From Amycolatopsis oliviviridis (GTDB lineage: Bacteria > Actinomycetota > Actinomycetes > Mycobacteriales > Pseudonocardiaceae), in contig NZ_BNAY01000017.1 of the NCBI RefSeq assembly GCF_014654365.1, forward strand, positions 1 through 64,000: a stretch of 64,000 nucleotides of DNA, read 5' to 3'. The notes under the pieces were generated by a model. The model had not been told where the DNA came from. It saw nothing but the letters and a program-made list of their open reading frames with translations, and ran no database searches. The translations under genes and the position numbers were made by a program. Positions 10,501-19,078 of this stretch are shown here, one piece after another (position 1 is the first letter of the stretch; each line of letters begins with the position of its first letter).

Positions 10501-13500
10501 GACACGATTCCCCGGCGCCGAGAACGTCCGCGCCGAACTCGGCAGGCGGCTTCCCGAAGGCGTGCTGCGCACGGAGGACGGCCGCACCGGACACAGCTCT
10601 TCAGCTGACAACATCGCGCTGCTGGACAGCCTCGTCTCCCCCGACGGCTTCAAGGCTCGCTCGGCCGACCTCAACGGCGACGGCCTGTCGTTCCTGCTCG
10701 TGCGGGAGACGCATCACCTCACCAACCGCTCCTCCGAGCTCGTCCACGTACTCGTCCGTGCCGTCGGGGCGCCGTCCGGGCACCAGCACGGCAACGACGT
10801 CCGGGAGCCACCCCGGGACGGGCTGAGCGGTGAGGTCACCGGCAAACGCAAGATCGAGCAGACCGCCTCGGCCGAAGGCTCCGTCACGGCCGGGGGAAGC
10901 GGCGGTCTCGTGATCGGCGCCGGTTCGGCGGCCATGGTGCGCAGCTACGAGCTGTCCGGGGGCGCCAACCGGTCGTTCGGCAACGTGTCGAAACAACTTG
11001 GCGTCACGAAGGAATCGGGACAGGGACACGGCTGGTCGTCCGCGGGCGTCACCGGTCATTCCCGCCACGTCGGATATCAGGTGACGATCCGCGAAGGTGC
11101 CCGGTCGACGACCTTCTTCGTGTCCGGAGGACTGGCCGAGACGACGGTGGGCGGGCGAACGTCGTTCGAGTCACCCGGCGCCGACGGCAACACCCCCTTC
11201 GCCAGGGTCGAAAGCGCCACACCGACCGCTCCGCGTGACTGGACACTGGGCACCTTGCCGGACCACTTCGCCGTCCACGGTCTCGACCTGCCACCCGGGA
11301 TCGCCGGCTATCTGGCGAACAAGATGTTCGACGGCCTCAAGGGCCAGCACCTGGCGCAACACCAGCTCCACATGTTCGCCGGAAGGGACCGGCTGGCCGC
11401 CGACCTCGACCAGGTCGTGACCGGCACCTACCGGATGCCCTTACACCGCTATGGGCGGAGCGAGGGCGACTTCGTCGGCTTCGGGGAACGGCTGGGCGAA
11501 GCCGGCCTGGCGATCGAGCTGTTCAATCCGCGCGTCGAAGGGCCGCCTCGGAAAGTCACCCTGACCTTCACCGCGAGCACCGGGACCTCCCTTTCCCACG
11601 GTGTCCAGCGAACCCGGGGCGGATACACCTACGGCAACGGCCGGACGGGCATCGCGGGAAACTCCCAAGGCAACCTGTACTCCTTCCCGCAACTGGGATA
11701 CGGACGGTTCGGGAGCGAGTCCCACGGCGTCACCGACCGCGCCGAACACGAACGCTCCCGGCGCACGACCTACTCCGGTGACGCCTATCTGGTCACCTAC
11801 GACGCGACCGTGCACCTTTCCGCCCGCGAGCACCGGCACTTCGGAGCAGGCCCCTACGACTCGACGACCTCGGGTGCCCCGGTCCACGCCGAAGCTCACC
11901 GGCGCGACACCGTCCAGCTCTGGGTCCCGGCCGAGGAGATCGGCCAGCTCGGCCTGAAGACCGACGGTCCCGTCACCGCGTCCCTCACGGACGACCGGCT
12001 CCTGCGGCCCCACGCCTACGACCCGGGCGACGCGATGTCCGTGCGGCCGGAGACCACCTGGCGGCTGATCGGGTCGATCGAGCGGGGATTGTCCGAGCTG
12101 GTCACGCCCGCCGCCGCGCCGCCGTCCTGGTTCGCCCTGGCTTCGTGGGCGGGAGCGAAGGCCGGGCAGCTGGTCTTCGGGGCCGGTGACCGGCGAGCCG
12201 TGGACGCCCTGCTCACCCAGGTCCTGCCCGATCTGGCGCCCCGGCGGCTGGAGGAGCTGATGCCCCGGCTCGTCGCGGGTGGCCGGAGCTGGAACGACTC
12301 CTTCGCGGGCCCTCTCGGCGCCACCGACATCGAACTCGTCCTCAAGGCCCGGGTGCTGCCCGGTGTCTTCGAGCGGACCACCGAGGGCTGGTCGGACGTG
12401 CTCACCACACGCGACGCGAAGTCCCAGGACCAGGTCCACGCCGAAACCGTGTCCCACAGCGCCAACTTCGCCTTCCGTATGCCGCTGTACCTGCCGCACA
12501 AACTGATCCGCGGCATCAACCCGTCGGGCCAGAGCGGTCTGTCCGGGAACACGACACTCACCACGACGGAGACCGGCAAGACCCAGACGACCGGCTCCGC
12601 GTCCCTTTCCGGTGACGCGGCCGTCTACCGGCACGACGTCGAGTTCACCGTCGAGTTGCGCCGGACGGCGCGCCTGGGCCGGGCCGTCCGTTCGTTCACC
12701 GGCGGCCTGACCGACTACTTCACCGGGACCCCCACGCTGTACCGGGCACCGGACCTCCTGCTGCCGGATTCGGCGCGAAGCCGCACCCTCGTCGCGGAAA
12801 TCGGCGAAGAGGTTCCCGCCGGTGTCATCGGATCCTTACCCGCGAAGGCCTACGTCGATGTCTTGGGTGGTGCTGTCGCCAATGTCGTGACGGACATCCT
12901 CGAAGGTGTGCAGGTCGCGGAGGAGACCGGCGCCCAGCTTCCCCGGGTGCCGTCGGAAGCGGCCGCCGCCCGCGACGTCTTGGCGAGCGCCGTTTCCCCG
13001 GAGGCCCTCGCCGCCGCACTCCCCGAGGCACTGACGAACGCGGGCCACCGGATCGAGGGGCTGGACGCGGACCCGTTCTACGCGGCCGGCTTCGCGCAGC
13101 GGAATCCGTTGTCGGCCTTGGTGATCCGCGCGGAACTCGCTGAAGCATGGGTCCGGCCTTCGGCCAAGGACGCCGCCGAGATCGCGGTCACCGAGGTGAA
13201 GGACCGTTCGGTGCGCCAGGACACCGCGACCGGGCCGATGTGGAGCACCCTGTTCGGCACGCTCAACGCGAGCCTGTTCCCGAAGACGGCCACGGCGGGC
13301 AAGAGCATCGCGGAGGGGCTGATCCCCGGGACCTCGCTGGTCGACCTTCCGGAGGTCCGGGCGGTCGGGCCGGTACTGGGCTGGATGAACACCACGGGCG
13401 TCGGCTCCACCGGAGTCGTCTCCGACCGGAACGAGAAGACCTCCGGCCCCCTGTACCGCGTCCGCGCCCAGGTGACCTGGCGGATCACCCCGGAGTACCG

Positions 13501-13618
13501 GGGTGCCGAACGGGCGGACTGGACCGGCGAAAGGACGGCTTCCGAGCTCGTCTCGTTCCGGACCGACGCCGACGGCCTGCGTGCGATCGGCCTGCGCGCG
13601 CCGGATCCGGAGCCGTGA
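7535..13618 (+). CDS. Giant WXG100-like protein with a large beta-rich C-terminal region
   Basis: 2027 residues. The start is GTG at 7535 with GAAGGTG upstream; the N-terminus (MSGG..LPPEL..F..GLGMEWPES) is shared with the two other giants whose N-termini are visible. Residues 1-100 form a helical WXG100-like domain related to the N-terminal region of mycobacterial CpnT. A hydrophobic segment at about 107-137 and Gly/Ala-rich helices follow, then a Pro/Ser-rich linker near 320-480. The remaining ~1500 residues are polar, rich in Gly and Thr and predicted by eye to be mostly beta strands, with no toxin motif I can name and no obvious C-terminal catalytic domain. It may serve as a channel or delivery component rather than as the enzyme. 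It follows an iron box. Its stop codon directly abuts the stop of the convergent WXG100 gene. Confidence 0.88.
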   Translation: MSGGVRLPPELQSFFRVGLGMEWPESDEAGLRALQRTWQDFADALGAYQDAVAVGARLVDDAMDGDVARVGSTRLRSDVSAALTELAERSEDLADMAKTAALNVQKTKIIFVAMAALALTTVITLLSSLLFFLVPAVKAAAQVGLRAVLQKLITSMTSLTVKQLAVATGHLAKNVAILAGTGGAFMGGLDLGVQIGQMLFSDRDEIDWSSVGYSTLGGMGGGAAAGVAYGASRGIRALARSERKTGEVFAPRTLIAGKLGDVAGQVIATPAGNVFANLATGGKGGVWGGFLGAAGGSGGRTANNEGPKQYLPAYSDTLPPGHQLLIPSPREEPPPPAYTRGDRVAAEAERARRKLGKLRQTDAEEIYAQAAHIVSRHHRIPVILDGVATTPVWQLRELINDVEDVVAEKIHHTDSKTAVASSSILADELGTRRTTGMPGGAPASRSEWYPETEAGPSNSRYEAGPSNHAGSSSSSTALESFLAPDVELQPLAPPQSAKTEHVRTLARTNGVVAASVDGTAIRADVRQLLTTADVPPARTERILDALTDLTLRDNFKLFAHEGYVVTDGHGPDAVELVVRGGPADNTAAATGVGTVGSPDPARATNMVSGGAYGTATQDAASAPRRQGALADRVSAPVATPPLTWRTIDPSIGVKGVTSLPGWRTAATDELQTSSSVTPPDNWTGEPFDLKHTITLARPGLPDESALGTQPGGVGLSVPEALHDLHPVTDGSGGPAGPRATFLSGDHRLFTAIGDLLRHDPAWAAAMNTPGSAPRTDLRSLSGSATLSQAGERLLSGGTLSRSLRLPRATGGALTAVVELSAVMSDARDHIAKARSEGDAAKEGTVSAQGRGHRAETSATVTSRSPFDVNGSLGFGFLWSIHDRPSEIFGDRLDFRFDVSGFRSAAENRETTRTEETTASTTWSSTGELRARISDVTYDIRVRFDDGREVRGQQFVPEGRATWSVVAEPATIDGVATATFDPRKILGAAETRFPGAENVRAELGRRLPEGVLRTEDGRTGHSSSADNIALLDSLVSPDGFKARSADLNGDGLSFLLVRETHHLTNRSSELVHVLVRAVGAPSGHQHGNDVREPPRDGLSGEVTGKRKIEQTASAEGSVTAGGSGGLVIGAGSAAMVRSYELSGGANRSFGNVSKQLGVTKESGQGHGWSSAGVTGHSRHVGYQVTIREGARSTTFFVSGGLAETTVGGRTSFESPGADGNTPFARVESATPTAPRDWTLGTLPDHFAVHGLDLPPGIAGYLANKMFDGLKGQHLAQHQLHMFAGRDRLAADLDQVVTGTYRMPLHRYGRSEGDFVGFGERLGEAGLAIELFNPRVEGPPRKVTLTFTASTGTSLSHGVQRTRGGYTYGNGRTGIAGNSQGNLYSFPQLGYGRFGSESHGVTDRAEHERSRRTTYSGDAYLVTYDATVHLSAREHRHFGAGPYDSTTSGAPVHAEAHRRDTVQLWVPAEEIGQLGLKTDGPVTASLTDDRLLRPHAYDPGDAMSVRPETTWRLIGSIERGLSELVTPAAAPPSWFALASWAGAKAGQLVFGAGDRRAVDALLTQVLPDLAPRRLEELMPRLVAGGRSWNDSFAGPLGATDIELVLKARVLPGVFERTTEGWSDVLTTRDAKSQDQVHAETVSHSANFAFRMPLYLPHKLIRGINPSGQSGLSGNTTLTTTETGKTQTTGSASLSGDAAVYRHDVEFTVELRRTARLGRAVRSFTGGLTDYFTGTPTLYRAPDLLLPDSARSRTLVAEIGEEVPAGVIGSLPAKAYVDVLGGAVANVVTDILEGVQVAEETGAQLPRVPSEAAAARDVLASAVSPEALAAALPEALTNAGHRIEGLDADPFYAAGFAQRNPLSALVIRAELAEAWVRPSAKDAAEIAVTEVKDRSVRQDTATGPMWSTLFGTLNASLFPKTATAGKSIAEGLIPGTSLVDLPEVRAVGPVLGWMNTTGVGSTGVVSDRNEKTSGPLYRVRAQVTWRITPEYRGAERADWTGERTASELVSFRTDADGLRAIGLRAPDPEP

Positions 13619-14713
13619 TCACCGCCCTGATGCGGCTGCCGCGTCCGGATGCGCGGCGTTCCACTGCTTCTCCGATTCCAGCCAGGCCGCTTCCGCCTGG
13701 CTGCGGATGTCGGTCATCTGCCGTCCGAAGGTGATCGCGGCCTTGTCGGCCAGTCCGACGTAGTTCGAACTGCTTTTCGCGTCACTGAGCGACTTCAGCA
13801 CCCGGAACGTCTCCGGATGGTGCTGTCGCATCCAGTGTTCGAGGAATCGTGCCTTGCGCCTCGGGTCGGCGAGTCCGTGCCCCGCGAGCCATTGCTCGTG
13901 CTTCTTCAGCCACGGAGCTTCGAAGTTCGCCAGCGCGGAGCCGGAGGAAGCCTGCGGACGCGGGTTCGCCGCCGGCGCGGGAGCCGCCAGCTCGTCGAGT
14001 CGGCTCGCCGAGCGGCCGCAGAAGCCCCGCAACAGCGAGATCTTCGCGAGCGTACTGGCGACCCCGAGCGCCGCGAGCGCGACACAGCGGGTGGTCCCCA
14101 CGACCAGCGACGCGCCGAAGGTGAACGGCGCGAGCGCGAGGGCCACCACCACGGTCGCGATGATGTCGCCGAGGACCGAGGTGATGATGTCCCGGACGAG
14201 CGCGCGTACGGCGGCGATCACCGCCATGGTCGTCTCCACCACGTACCCGGCCGTTTCGATCGACTCGCTGACCGAGTCCAGCCGGGTGCGGAAGGCGGAC
14301 AGCACGTCGGCGAAGGACTCGGCTGTCTCGCCTTCCCAGTCGCCCGTCGCGGTCCGGGTGGCCTTGTCCAGGTCCTCGGCGGCGAGGCGGACGTCCTCGG
14401 CGTGCCGGTGCAACCGGTCCGCCATGGCCTTGATCTCGGGTGGGTCCCCGACGAGCAGGTCCAACGGCGCCCGGAGGAAAGCTACGTGCTCGATGAGCCA
14501 GCCGAGACCGGCCGCGATCAGCTTGCCCAGTGGGTCGAGCACCATGGCGGCGGTGTCGAGGGTCAGTGCGACGACACCGATCCCGAGCTCCGCCGCCACT
14601 ACCGCCTGATCGCGGTCGTGCGCCTGCCTGATGGTCGTCGCGAGATAGTTCCCGGTGTCGACGATCCCGGCTCCGGCCGACCAGGTGGCCGGGTCGATCT
14701 GCAGCTGTCCCAT
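13619..14713 (-). CDS. WXG100-superfamily protein with membrane segments
   Basis: 364 residues. I chose the ATG at 14713 because it forms a TGATG overlap with the stop of the upstream gene; an in-frame GTG at 14722 would add three residues. The chain has an N-terminal helical part, a W-E-G motif (GDWEGETAESF) in a typical ESX hairpin, two hydrophobic segments (residues about 165-215), a linker rich in Ala and Pro, and a charged C-terminal domain of ~110 residues with several Trp. Together with the preceding small protein it resembles the EsxF-EsxE pair encoded with CpnT in mycobacteria, so it is probably a type VII secretion substrate or a chaperone for the adjacent giant. No secretion ATPase is visible nearby. 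Confidence 0.8.
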   Translation of the reverse strand: MGQLQIDPATWSAGAGIVDTGNYLATTIRQAHDRDQAVVAAELGIGVVALTLDTAAMVLDPLGKLIAAGLGWLIEHVAFLRAPLDLLVGDPPEIKAMADRLHRHAEDVRLAAEDLDKATRTATGDWEGETAESFADVLSAFRTRLDSVSESIETAGYVVETTMAVIAAVRALVRDIITSVLGDIIATVVVALALAPFTFGASLVVGTTRCVALAALGVASTLAKISLLRGFCGRSASRLDELAAPAPAANPRPQASSGSALANFEAPWLKKHEQWLAGHGLADPRRKARFLEHWMRQHHPETFRVLKSLSDAKSSSNYVGLADKAAITFGRQMTDIRSQAEAAWLESEKQWNAAHPDAAAASGR

Positions 14714-15036
14714 CAGCGCCACGCGAAACGGGCGAACTCGGCCGCGTTCTCCTCGTCAGTGCGTTCGACGTCGTGCGCGGCGTCGCGGACCGCGCCGGCG
14801 AGCTCCGAGATGCGGGTGGCGAGGTCGGTCACCTGGTCGCCGAGCCCGGCGAGGGCCACCCGGCAGGGAACACCGAGCGCCTGGGCGGCGAAGACACCGA
14901 ACGCGCCGACCTGTCCACCGCCGAGCCCGGAGATACCCCTGGCGACGCCGGTCAGGTCGGCGGAGGTCACGGATTCGAGATGACGGGCGTACCGCTCGAG
15001 TTCGGGCACGTTCGCGGAAAGCAACGACGTGGTCAT
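14713..15036 (-). CDS. Small EspC-like ESX secretion-associated protein
   Basis: 107 residues, helical, Ala/Gly rich, with the C-terminal pattern ERTDEENAAEF seen in EspC-type type VII secretion targets. It has no WXG motif of its own. The ATG at 15036 gives the full family length. Its TGA overlaps the ATG of the WXG100 gene, so the two are translationally coupled and probably form a heterodimer. Upstream is a ~400-nt region with repeats, where the promoter must lie. Confidence 0.75.
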   Translation of the reverse strand: MTTSLLSANVPELERYARHLESVTSADLTGVARGISGLGGGQVGAFGVFAAQALGVPCRVALAGLGDQVTDLATRISELAGAVRDAAHDVERTDEENAAEFARFAWR

Positions 15037-15193
15037 GCCATCAGCATGGCGCGGGAATGTTTCCGTGCGTCCGGTGACGGATTAACCGGAGCTGAACGAC
15101 ACGTGCTCATCCCGATTTCGAAGGTTTCCGGAAAAAGGGTATTCCCTCACGAACACGGATCAGGGTCCTGGTGAAGTCGCGTAAGCGGAGGTT

Positions 15194-15209
15194 GTGAGTG
15201 GCGATTCGG
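15194..15209. repeat. Half-copy of the GTGAGTGGCGATTCGG repeat
   Basis: The 16-nt word GTGAGTGGCGATTCGG matches one arm of the full palindromes at 20442-20487 and 34181-34228. The second arm is missing. Confidence 0.75.
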
Positions 15210-15301
15210 CTTCTGGCGGACTCGTATTTGGTTACCTACCGGGTCTGTCACGTGGTCTACCGCTGGACGTGGTCGCCGCGGCTTTGGTCAGCGCGGTGCA
15301 C

Positions 15302-15351
15302 GTTGCGAAAGTGGCTTTCACACCGCTGAAGGTTGCGAAAGTGGCTTTCGC
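15302..15351. repeat. Tandem GTTGCGAAAGTGGCTTTC repeats
   Basis: GTTGCGAAAGTGGCTTTC occurs at 15302-15319 and 15332-15349, with a 30-nt period. The second copy contains the palindrome GCGAAAG-TGG-CTTTCGC. It looks like a small intergenic repeat, not coding. Confidence 0.8.
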
Positions 15352-15436
15352 GACACAGCAAGATGAGCCCTGTGAAATGCCACGGCCGCCGGAACGGCCC
15401 GATCCCGAAACCACCCATACACAAGTCGGTCGAGCG

Positions 15437-16201
15437 TCAACGCCCTTCGAAAGACGGCTTCCGCTTGTCCAGGAACGCCCGCATTCCTTCTTTTTGGTCG
15501 GCGGTGGCGAACAGCGAGTGGAACACGCGGCGTTCGTATCGGATACCGTCCGCGAGCCCCGTCTCGAGTGCCCGGTCGACACAGTCACGGGCCGCCATCG
15601 CGGCGATCTTGCCGTACCCCGCGATCCGGGTGGCGGCCTCGGTGACCTCGGCGAGGAGCGTGTCCGCCGGGACCGCCCGGGAGATCAGGCCGATACGTTC
15701 GGCTTCCACCGCGTCGATCAGCCGTCCGGTGAGGATCAGGTCCATCGCCTTCGCCTTGCCCACCAGCCGGGTGAGCCGCTGGGTGCCACCGATACCGGGG
15801 ATGACCCCGAGGGTGATCTCCGGCTGGCCGAATTTCGCGGTGTCGGCGGCGATCACGAGATCGCACATCATCGCCAGCTCACAGCCGCCACCGAGGGCGA
15901 ACCCGGAGACGGCCGCGACCTTGGGCGTGCGCAGGGCGGCGAAGGCTTCCCAGCCCCCGAAATAGTCCTCCGACACCATGTCGGAGACGGTCTTGTCCGC
16001 CATCTCGGAGATGTCGGCGCCCGCGGCGAAGGCGCGCTCCGATCCCGTGATCACGAAGCAGCCGACCTCCGGATCCTCGTCCAGGGGCTTCAGGGTGCCG
16101 ACCAGTTCCTCCATCAGCGCGGTGTCGAGCGCGTTGAGAACCTTGGGGCGGTCCAGATGTGCCCAGACCACTCGCCCGGCGCGTTCGAACCTCACTCGCA
16201 T
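15437..16201 (-). CDS. Enoyl-CoA hydratase/isomerase family protein
   Basis: 254 residues, the usual length for the crotonase fold. The ATG at 16201 follows AAAGGAC with good spacing; longer in-frame starts would run into the flanking gene. The oxyanion-hole segments are present: ERAFAAGADI and GFALGGGCELAMMCDLVIA. The first catalytic Glu is replaced by Cys in GGGCELA, but Glu is retained in GQPEITLGVIPG, the second catalytic position. It would hydrate or isomerise an enoyl-CoA. It is the last gene of a three-gene minus-strand operon with a TmpA-like flavoprotein and an adenylation protein, which suggests a specialised acyl or aminoacyl substrate rather than beta-oxidation. Confidence 0.9.
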   Translation of the reverse strand: MRVRFERAGRVVWAHLDRPKVLNALDTALMEELVGTLKPLDEDPEVGCFVITGSERAFAAGADISEMADKTVSDMVSEDYFGGWEAFAALRTPKVAAVSGFALGGGCELAMMCDLVIAADTAKFGQPEITLGVIPGIGGTQRLTRLVGKAKAMDLILTGRLIDAVEAERIGLISRAVPADTLLAEVTEAATRIAGYGKIAAMAARDCVDRALETGLADGIRYERRVFHSLFATADQKEGMRAFLDKRKPSFEGR

Positions 16202-16226
16202 GATGTGTCCTTTGTGGTTGGTCGGA

Positions 16227-17516
16227 TCAGGAATCCCAAATGGCGCCGTAGGCCGGGATCCCCCGGCGTTCGAGACCATGGACGACCTGCCAGGTGAGTT
16301 TCTTGTTGGAGATGCAGATGACCGCTTCGGCGCCGAAATCCCGGTACGCGGCATAAGCCAGCTCGACCATGTCCGGTTTCCCGTGCGCTCCGGTGTCCCA
16401 GATCCGCGCATGGGGCTGCACGGCCAGAATCTCGTCGACCAGTCCGTCCCCGTAGGTCACCCGCGGGTTCCGGGTCGCCCAAACCAGGAGCGCCGGAACC
16501 TCCTGTGCGAGCAGGTGCGGCAGGCAGGGCCCGATCCCGCTGCCTGTCGCCACGTAGACGACCTTGCGGAACAGGGTTTCGATGTTGGCGACACCCGCGG
16601 TCGTGATGCCCTTCACCCACACATGCGACGGCATGTCGTCGATGAACTTGCCCGTCCAGTCTCCCGCGCGCGAGATGGTCAGCCGGAAACCGTGCTCGTC
16701 CGGCGCGGGGATGTTGGCGAAGGAGTGCCATTCCCGCAGGGGTGACCGGCTGATCGCGGTGGACGATCCGGCGAAGGGTTTGCGGCCGTGGGTGAACCGG
16801 GTCAGCGCGACATGCGACGACGGCCGTTCGATGGAGACCGGGACCCGACGCAACCGGGTCCACGGTGCCGCGATGGCCACGGTGAGCACGATCAGCGCCC
16901 AGAACTGCGGTGCAGTGAGCAGCGGTTCTCCACTGTGGACGATCCGGGTCATGACCAGCGCCCACAGCAGAACCAGGGTCAGCCATCCGCCGAAACGGTG
17001 CGTCAATTCGAACCGGTTGTGGGATTTGACGCGCATCTTCGGCATCGCCGTGACGAGGATCCCGACGAGCAAGGCCGTCAAGGTGTAGGCCAGCACCAGC
17101 ACCGCCGTCGGCGCGCCCTGCACGGTGGCCAGCACGACGAAAGCCGCGAACCACAGCGATCCGACCACGGAGCCGCCGACGTGGAGACCGCCGAAGTGAT
17201 AAACCTTGCCCAGCGTCCAGCGCACCTTCAGCGGCCAGGTCACCGGCGCGGCGGTGGCGAGCCGGAACAGCAGGTTGATCAGGCGCTGACGCCGGATGAG
17301 CACGGCGAGCGTGAAGTTGGCCAACGAGGCGTCGGCCGCGAAATCCGCGGTGATCCCCCCGGGTAGCGCGAAGCCCAGCACCACCAGGTTGATCACCAGG
17401 ACCGAGACGGCCAGCCGGTTGTGGTGCATCAGCATCGGATGTTTGAACATCCGGCGTAGCGGCGGGAGCGGTTCCGGGAGCACGATCTTCCCCGTGTGCT
17501 CGCCCAGCGCGGTCAT
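16227..17516 (-). CDS. TmpA-like membrane flavoreductase
   Basis: 429 residues. The N-terminal half has about five or six hydrophobic segments with several His residues (HHNRL, KVYHFGGLH, ELTHRFGG) that could bind haem. The C-terminal half is a ferredoxin-reductase-like domain with the nucleotide-binding signature GSGIGPCLPHL. The layout matches ferric-reductase-like proteins and Aspergillus TmpA-type flavoproteins, relatives of which lie beside adenylation genes in bacteria. It should move electrons from NAD(P)H through flavin across or along the membrane. The start ATG at 17516 overlaps the upstream stop by 4 nt, and the next gene begins after 25 nt. The substrate is unknown. Confidence 0.75.
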   Translation of the reverse strand: MTALGEHTGKIVLPEPLPPLRRMFKHPMLMHHNRLAVSVLVINLVVLGFALPGGITADFAADASLANFTLAVLIRRQRLINLLFRLATAAPVTWPLKVRWTLGKVYHFGGLHVGGSVVGSLWFAAFVVLATVQGAPTAVLVLAYTLTALLVGILVTAMPKMRVKSHNRFELTHRFGGWLTLVLLWALVMTRIVHSGEPLLTAPQFWALIVLTVAIAAPWTRLRRVPVSIERPSSHVALTRFTHGRKPFAGSSTAISRSPLREWHSFANIPAPDEHGFRLTISRAGDWTGKFIDDMPSHVWVKGITTAGVANIETLFRKVVYVATGSGIGPCLPHLLAQEVPALLVWATRNPRVTYGDGLVDEILAVQPHARIWDTGAHGKPDMVELAYAAYRDFGAEAVICISNKKLTWQVVHGLERRGIPAYGAIWDS

Positions 17517-19078
17517 CCTGCGTTCTCCTTGTTCCGTGCCAGGTCCGTGAGCAGCCGCTTGTCGATCTTGCCCCGCGACGTCATGGGCAGCTCTGGCACC
17601 GGGTAGACGACTTCCGGTGTGCAGTAGTAGGGCAGCGTCTCGGCGACAGCGCGCCGGGCGGCCTCAGGATCGACCGTCGCGGGCTGCACGAACGCCACCA
17701 GGGTCCGGCTGTCGAGTTTCAGCGTGACCGCCCTCGTGCACCCGGGCACCTGCTCCAGTACCGCGGACACCGAGTCGAGTTCCACCCGGAAGCCACGGAT
17801 CTTCACCTGGTCGTCGGTGCGCCCGAAGTGCTCCAGCTGCCCGTCGGGTGTCCAGCGCGCCAGATCCCGGGTGCGGAACATCATCCGGCCACCACCGAGG
17901 AACGGGTCCGGCGCGTAGCGCGCGGCGTTGAGGTCGGGGTTGGCCAGGTAGCCCGCCGAGACACAGTCACCGCCCGCCCACATCTCACCGATCTCCCCGA
18001 TCGGGCAAGGCCGGCCGACCTCGTCGAGGACGTAGACAGTGTTGTTCGACAACGGTTTGCCGATGGTGAGCAGGTCGGCGTCGGGCCGGTGCGCCTGCAT
18101 CGTGTTGACGATCGTCACCTCGGTCGGCCCGCAGCCGTTGTAGAACGTCTTCGTCCGCGCCCAACTGTCGGCCAGCGGCCGCGGGCAGGGCTCCCCGGCG
18201 ACGGCGACGGTCCGCACCCGTTCGCACCGGTCCGGATCCAGCGAGGCGAGAATGGTCGGCGTCGCGACCAGGACGTCCACCCGGCGAGCCGTCTCCTCGA
18301 TGTCGTCGCCGCGGATCAGCAGGGTGCCGCCGTGGGTGAGGCAGCCCAGGATCTCCCATGCCGCCATGTCGAAGGCGATGCTGAGGATCTGCCCCACCAC
18401 GGTGCCCGGCCGGATCCCGAGGTCACCGGGCTCCGAGTGAAGCAGGTTGACGACGTTCGCATGGGTGACCACGACACCGTTGGGCATCCCTGTCGTGCCC
18501 GAGGTGAACAGGACATAGCAACCGCGCTCGGGCGGCACGTCGACGTTCACGGGCGCGAAGTCCTCGCATTGGTCCATGAACGAGTCGATGTCGAGGCTGG
18601 TCTGTCCACTCGGGAGCGCCACCGGCACGTCGGACTGCGTGAGCACCAGCCGCGCGCGCGTTGTGGCGAGGATGTGCTTCAGGGCGACGGGACGGGTGAC
18701 ACGACCGTCCTGGGGAACGTAGGCGGCCCCCGCCTTCAGGCTCGCCAGGATGCCGACGACCATCGGGATACCCCGCCGCAGGACCAGGGCGACGTTGTCC
18801 CCCACCCGCACGCCTCGCGCGACGAGATGGGCGGCCAGCCGATCGGCATGCCGATCGAGGTCTCCGTAGGTGAGAACCCGGCCCTCGTGTTCGACCGCGA
18901 TCGCCGCTGGATCGACGGCGGCGTGCCGCTCGATCGCCTTGTGGACCGCTTCGCGGGGAACGGCGCGAGCGGGTCCCCATCCGTACTGCCGGAAAAGCCG
19001 GCGATCCCCGGCGGGCAGACCTGCCGATTCCAGCAGGACGTCGGCCGATCGCGCCTGGGAATCAACGACTGATGTCAT
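17513..19078 (-). CDS. Stand-alone NRPS-type adenylation protein
   Basis: 521 residues covering a full adenylation domain: LFTSGTTGMPNGVV (core A3, with the usual Lys replaced by Asn), FDMAAWE (A4), NGCGPTE (A5), RTRDLARW (A7), VKIRGFRVEL (A8) and RGKIDK (A10, catalytic Lys present). There is no carrier or condensation domain, so the activated acid must pass to a separate carrier, to CoA, or to the membrane flavoprotein encoded next. The Asp of the A4 motif suggests an alpha-amino acid substrate. The ATG at 19078 has GAGG upstream. It is the first gene of the operon and diverges from the DUF6924-like gene across about 470 nt. Confidence 0.9.
   Translation of the reverse strand: MTSVVDSQARSADVLLESAGLPAGDRRLFRQYGWGPARAVPREAVHKAIERHAAVDPAAIAVEHEGRVLTYGDLDRHADRLAAHLVARGVRVGDNVALVLRRGIPMVVGILASLKAGAAYVPQDGRVTRPVALKHILATTRARLVLTQSDVPVALPSGQTSLDIDSFMDQCEDFAPVNVDVPPERGCYVLFTSGTTGMPNGVVVTHANVVNLLHSEPGDLGIRPGTVVGQILSIAFDMAAWEILGCLTHGGTLLIRGDDIEETARRVDVLVATPTILASLDPDRCERVRTVAVAGEPCPRPLADSWARTKTFYNGCGPTEVTIVNTMQAHRPDADLLTIGKPLSNNTVYVLDEVGRPCPIGEIGEMWAGGDCVSAGYLANPDLNAARYAPDPFLGGGRMMFRTRDLARWTPDGQLEHFGRTDDQVKIRGFRVELDSVSAVLEQVPGCTRAVTLKLDSRTLVAFVQPATVDPEAARRAVAETLPYYCTPEVVYPVPELPMTSRGKIDKRLLTDLARNKENAG

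Larger units (their letters stand above)
15037..15436. other. Intergenic region with short repeats, no gene seen
   Basis: This 400-nt stretch separates the EspC-like gene from the enoyl-CoA hydratase. It holds a half-copy of the GTGAGTGG palindrome family and a pair of GTTGCGAAAGTGGC repeats. No open frame here has coding features, and both neighbours lie on the minus strand. Confidence 0.6.

Noticed and set aside
15437..16411. A longer start for the enoyl-CoA hydratase
   Set aside because: It would run into the TmpA-like gene; the ATG at 16201 has a good ribosome binding site and family length.
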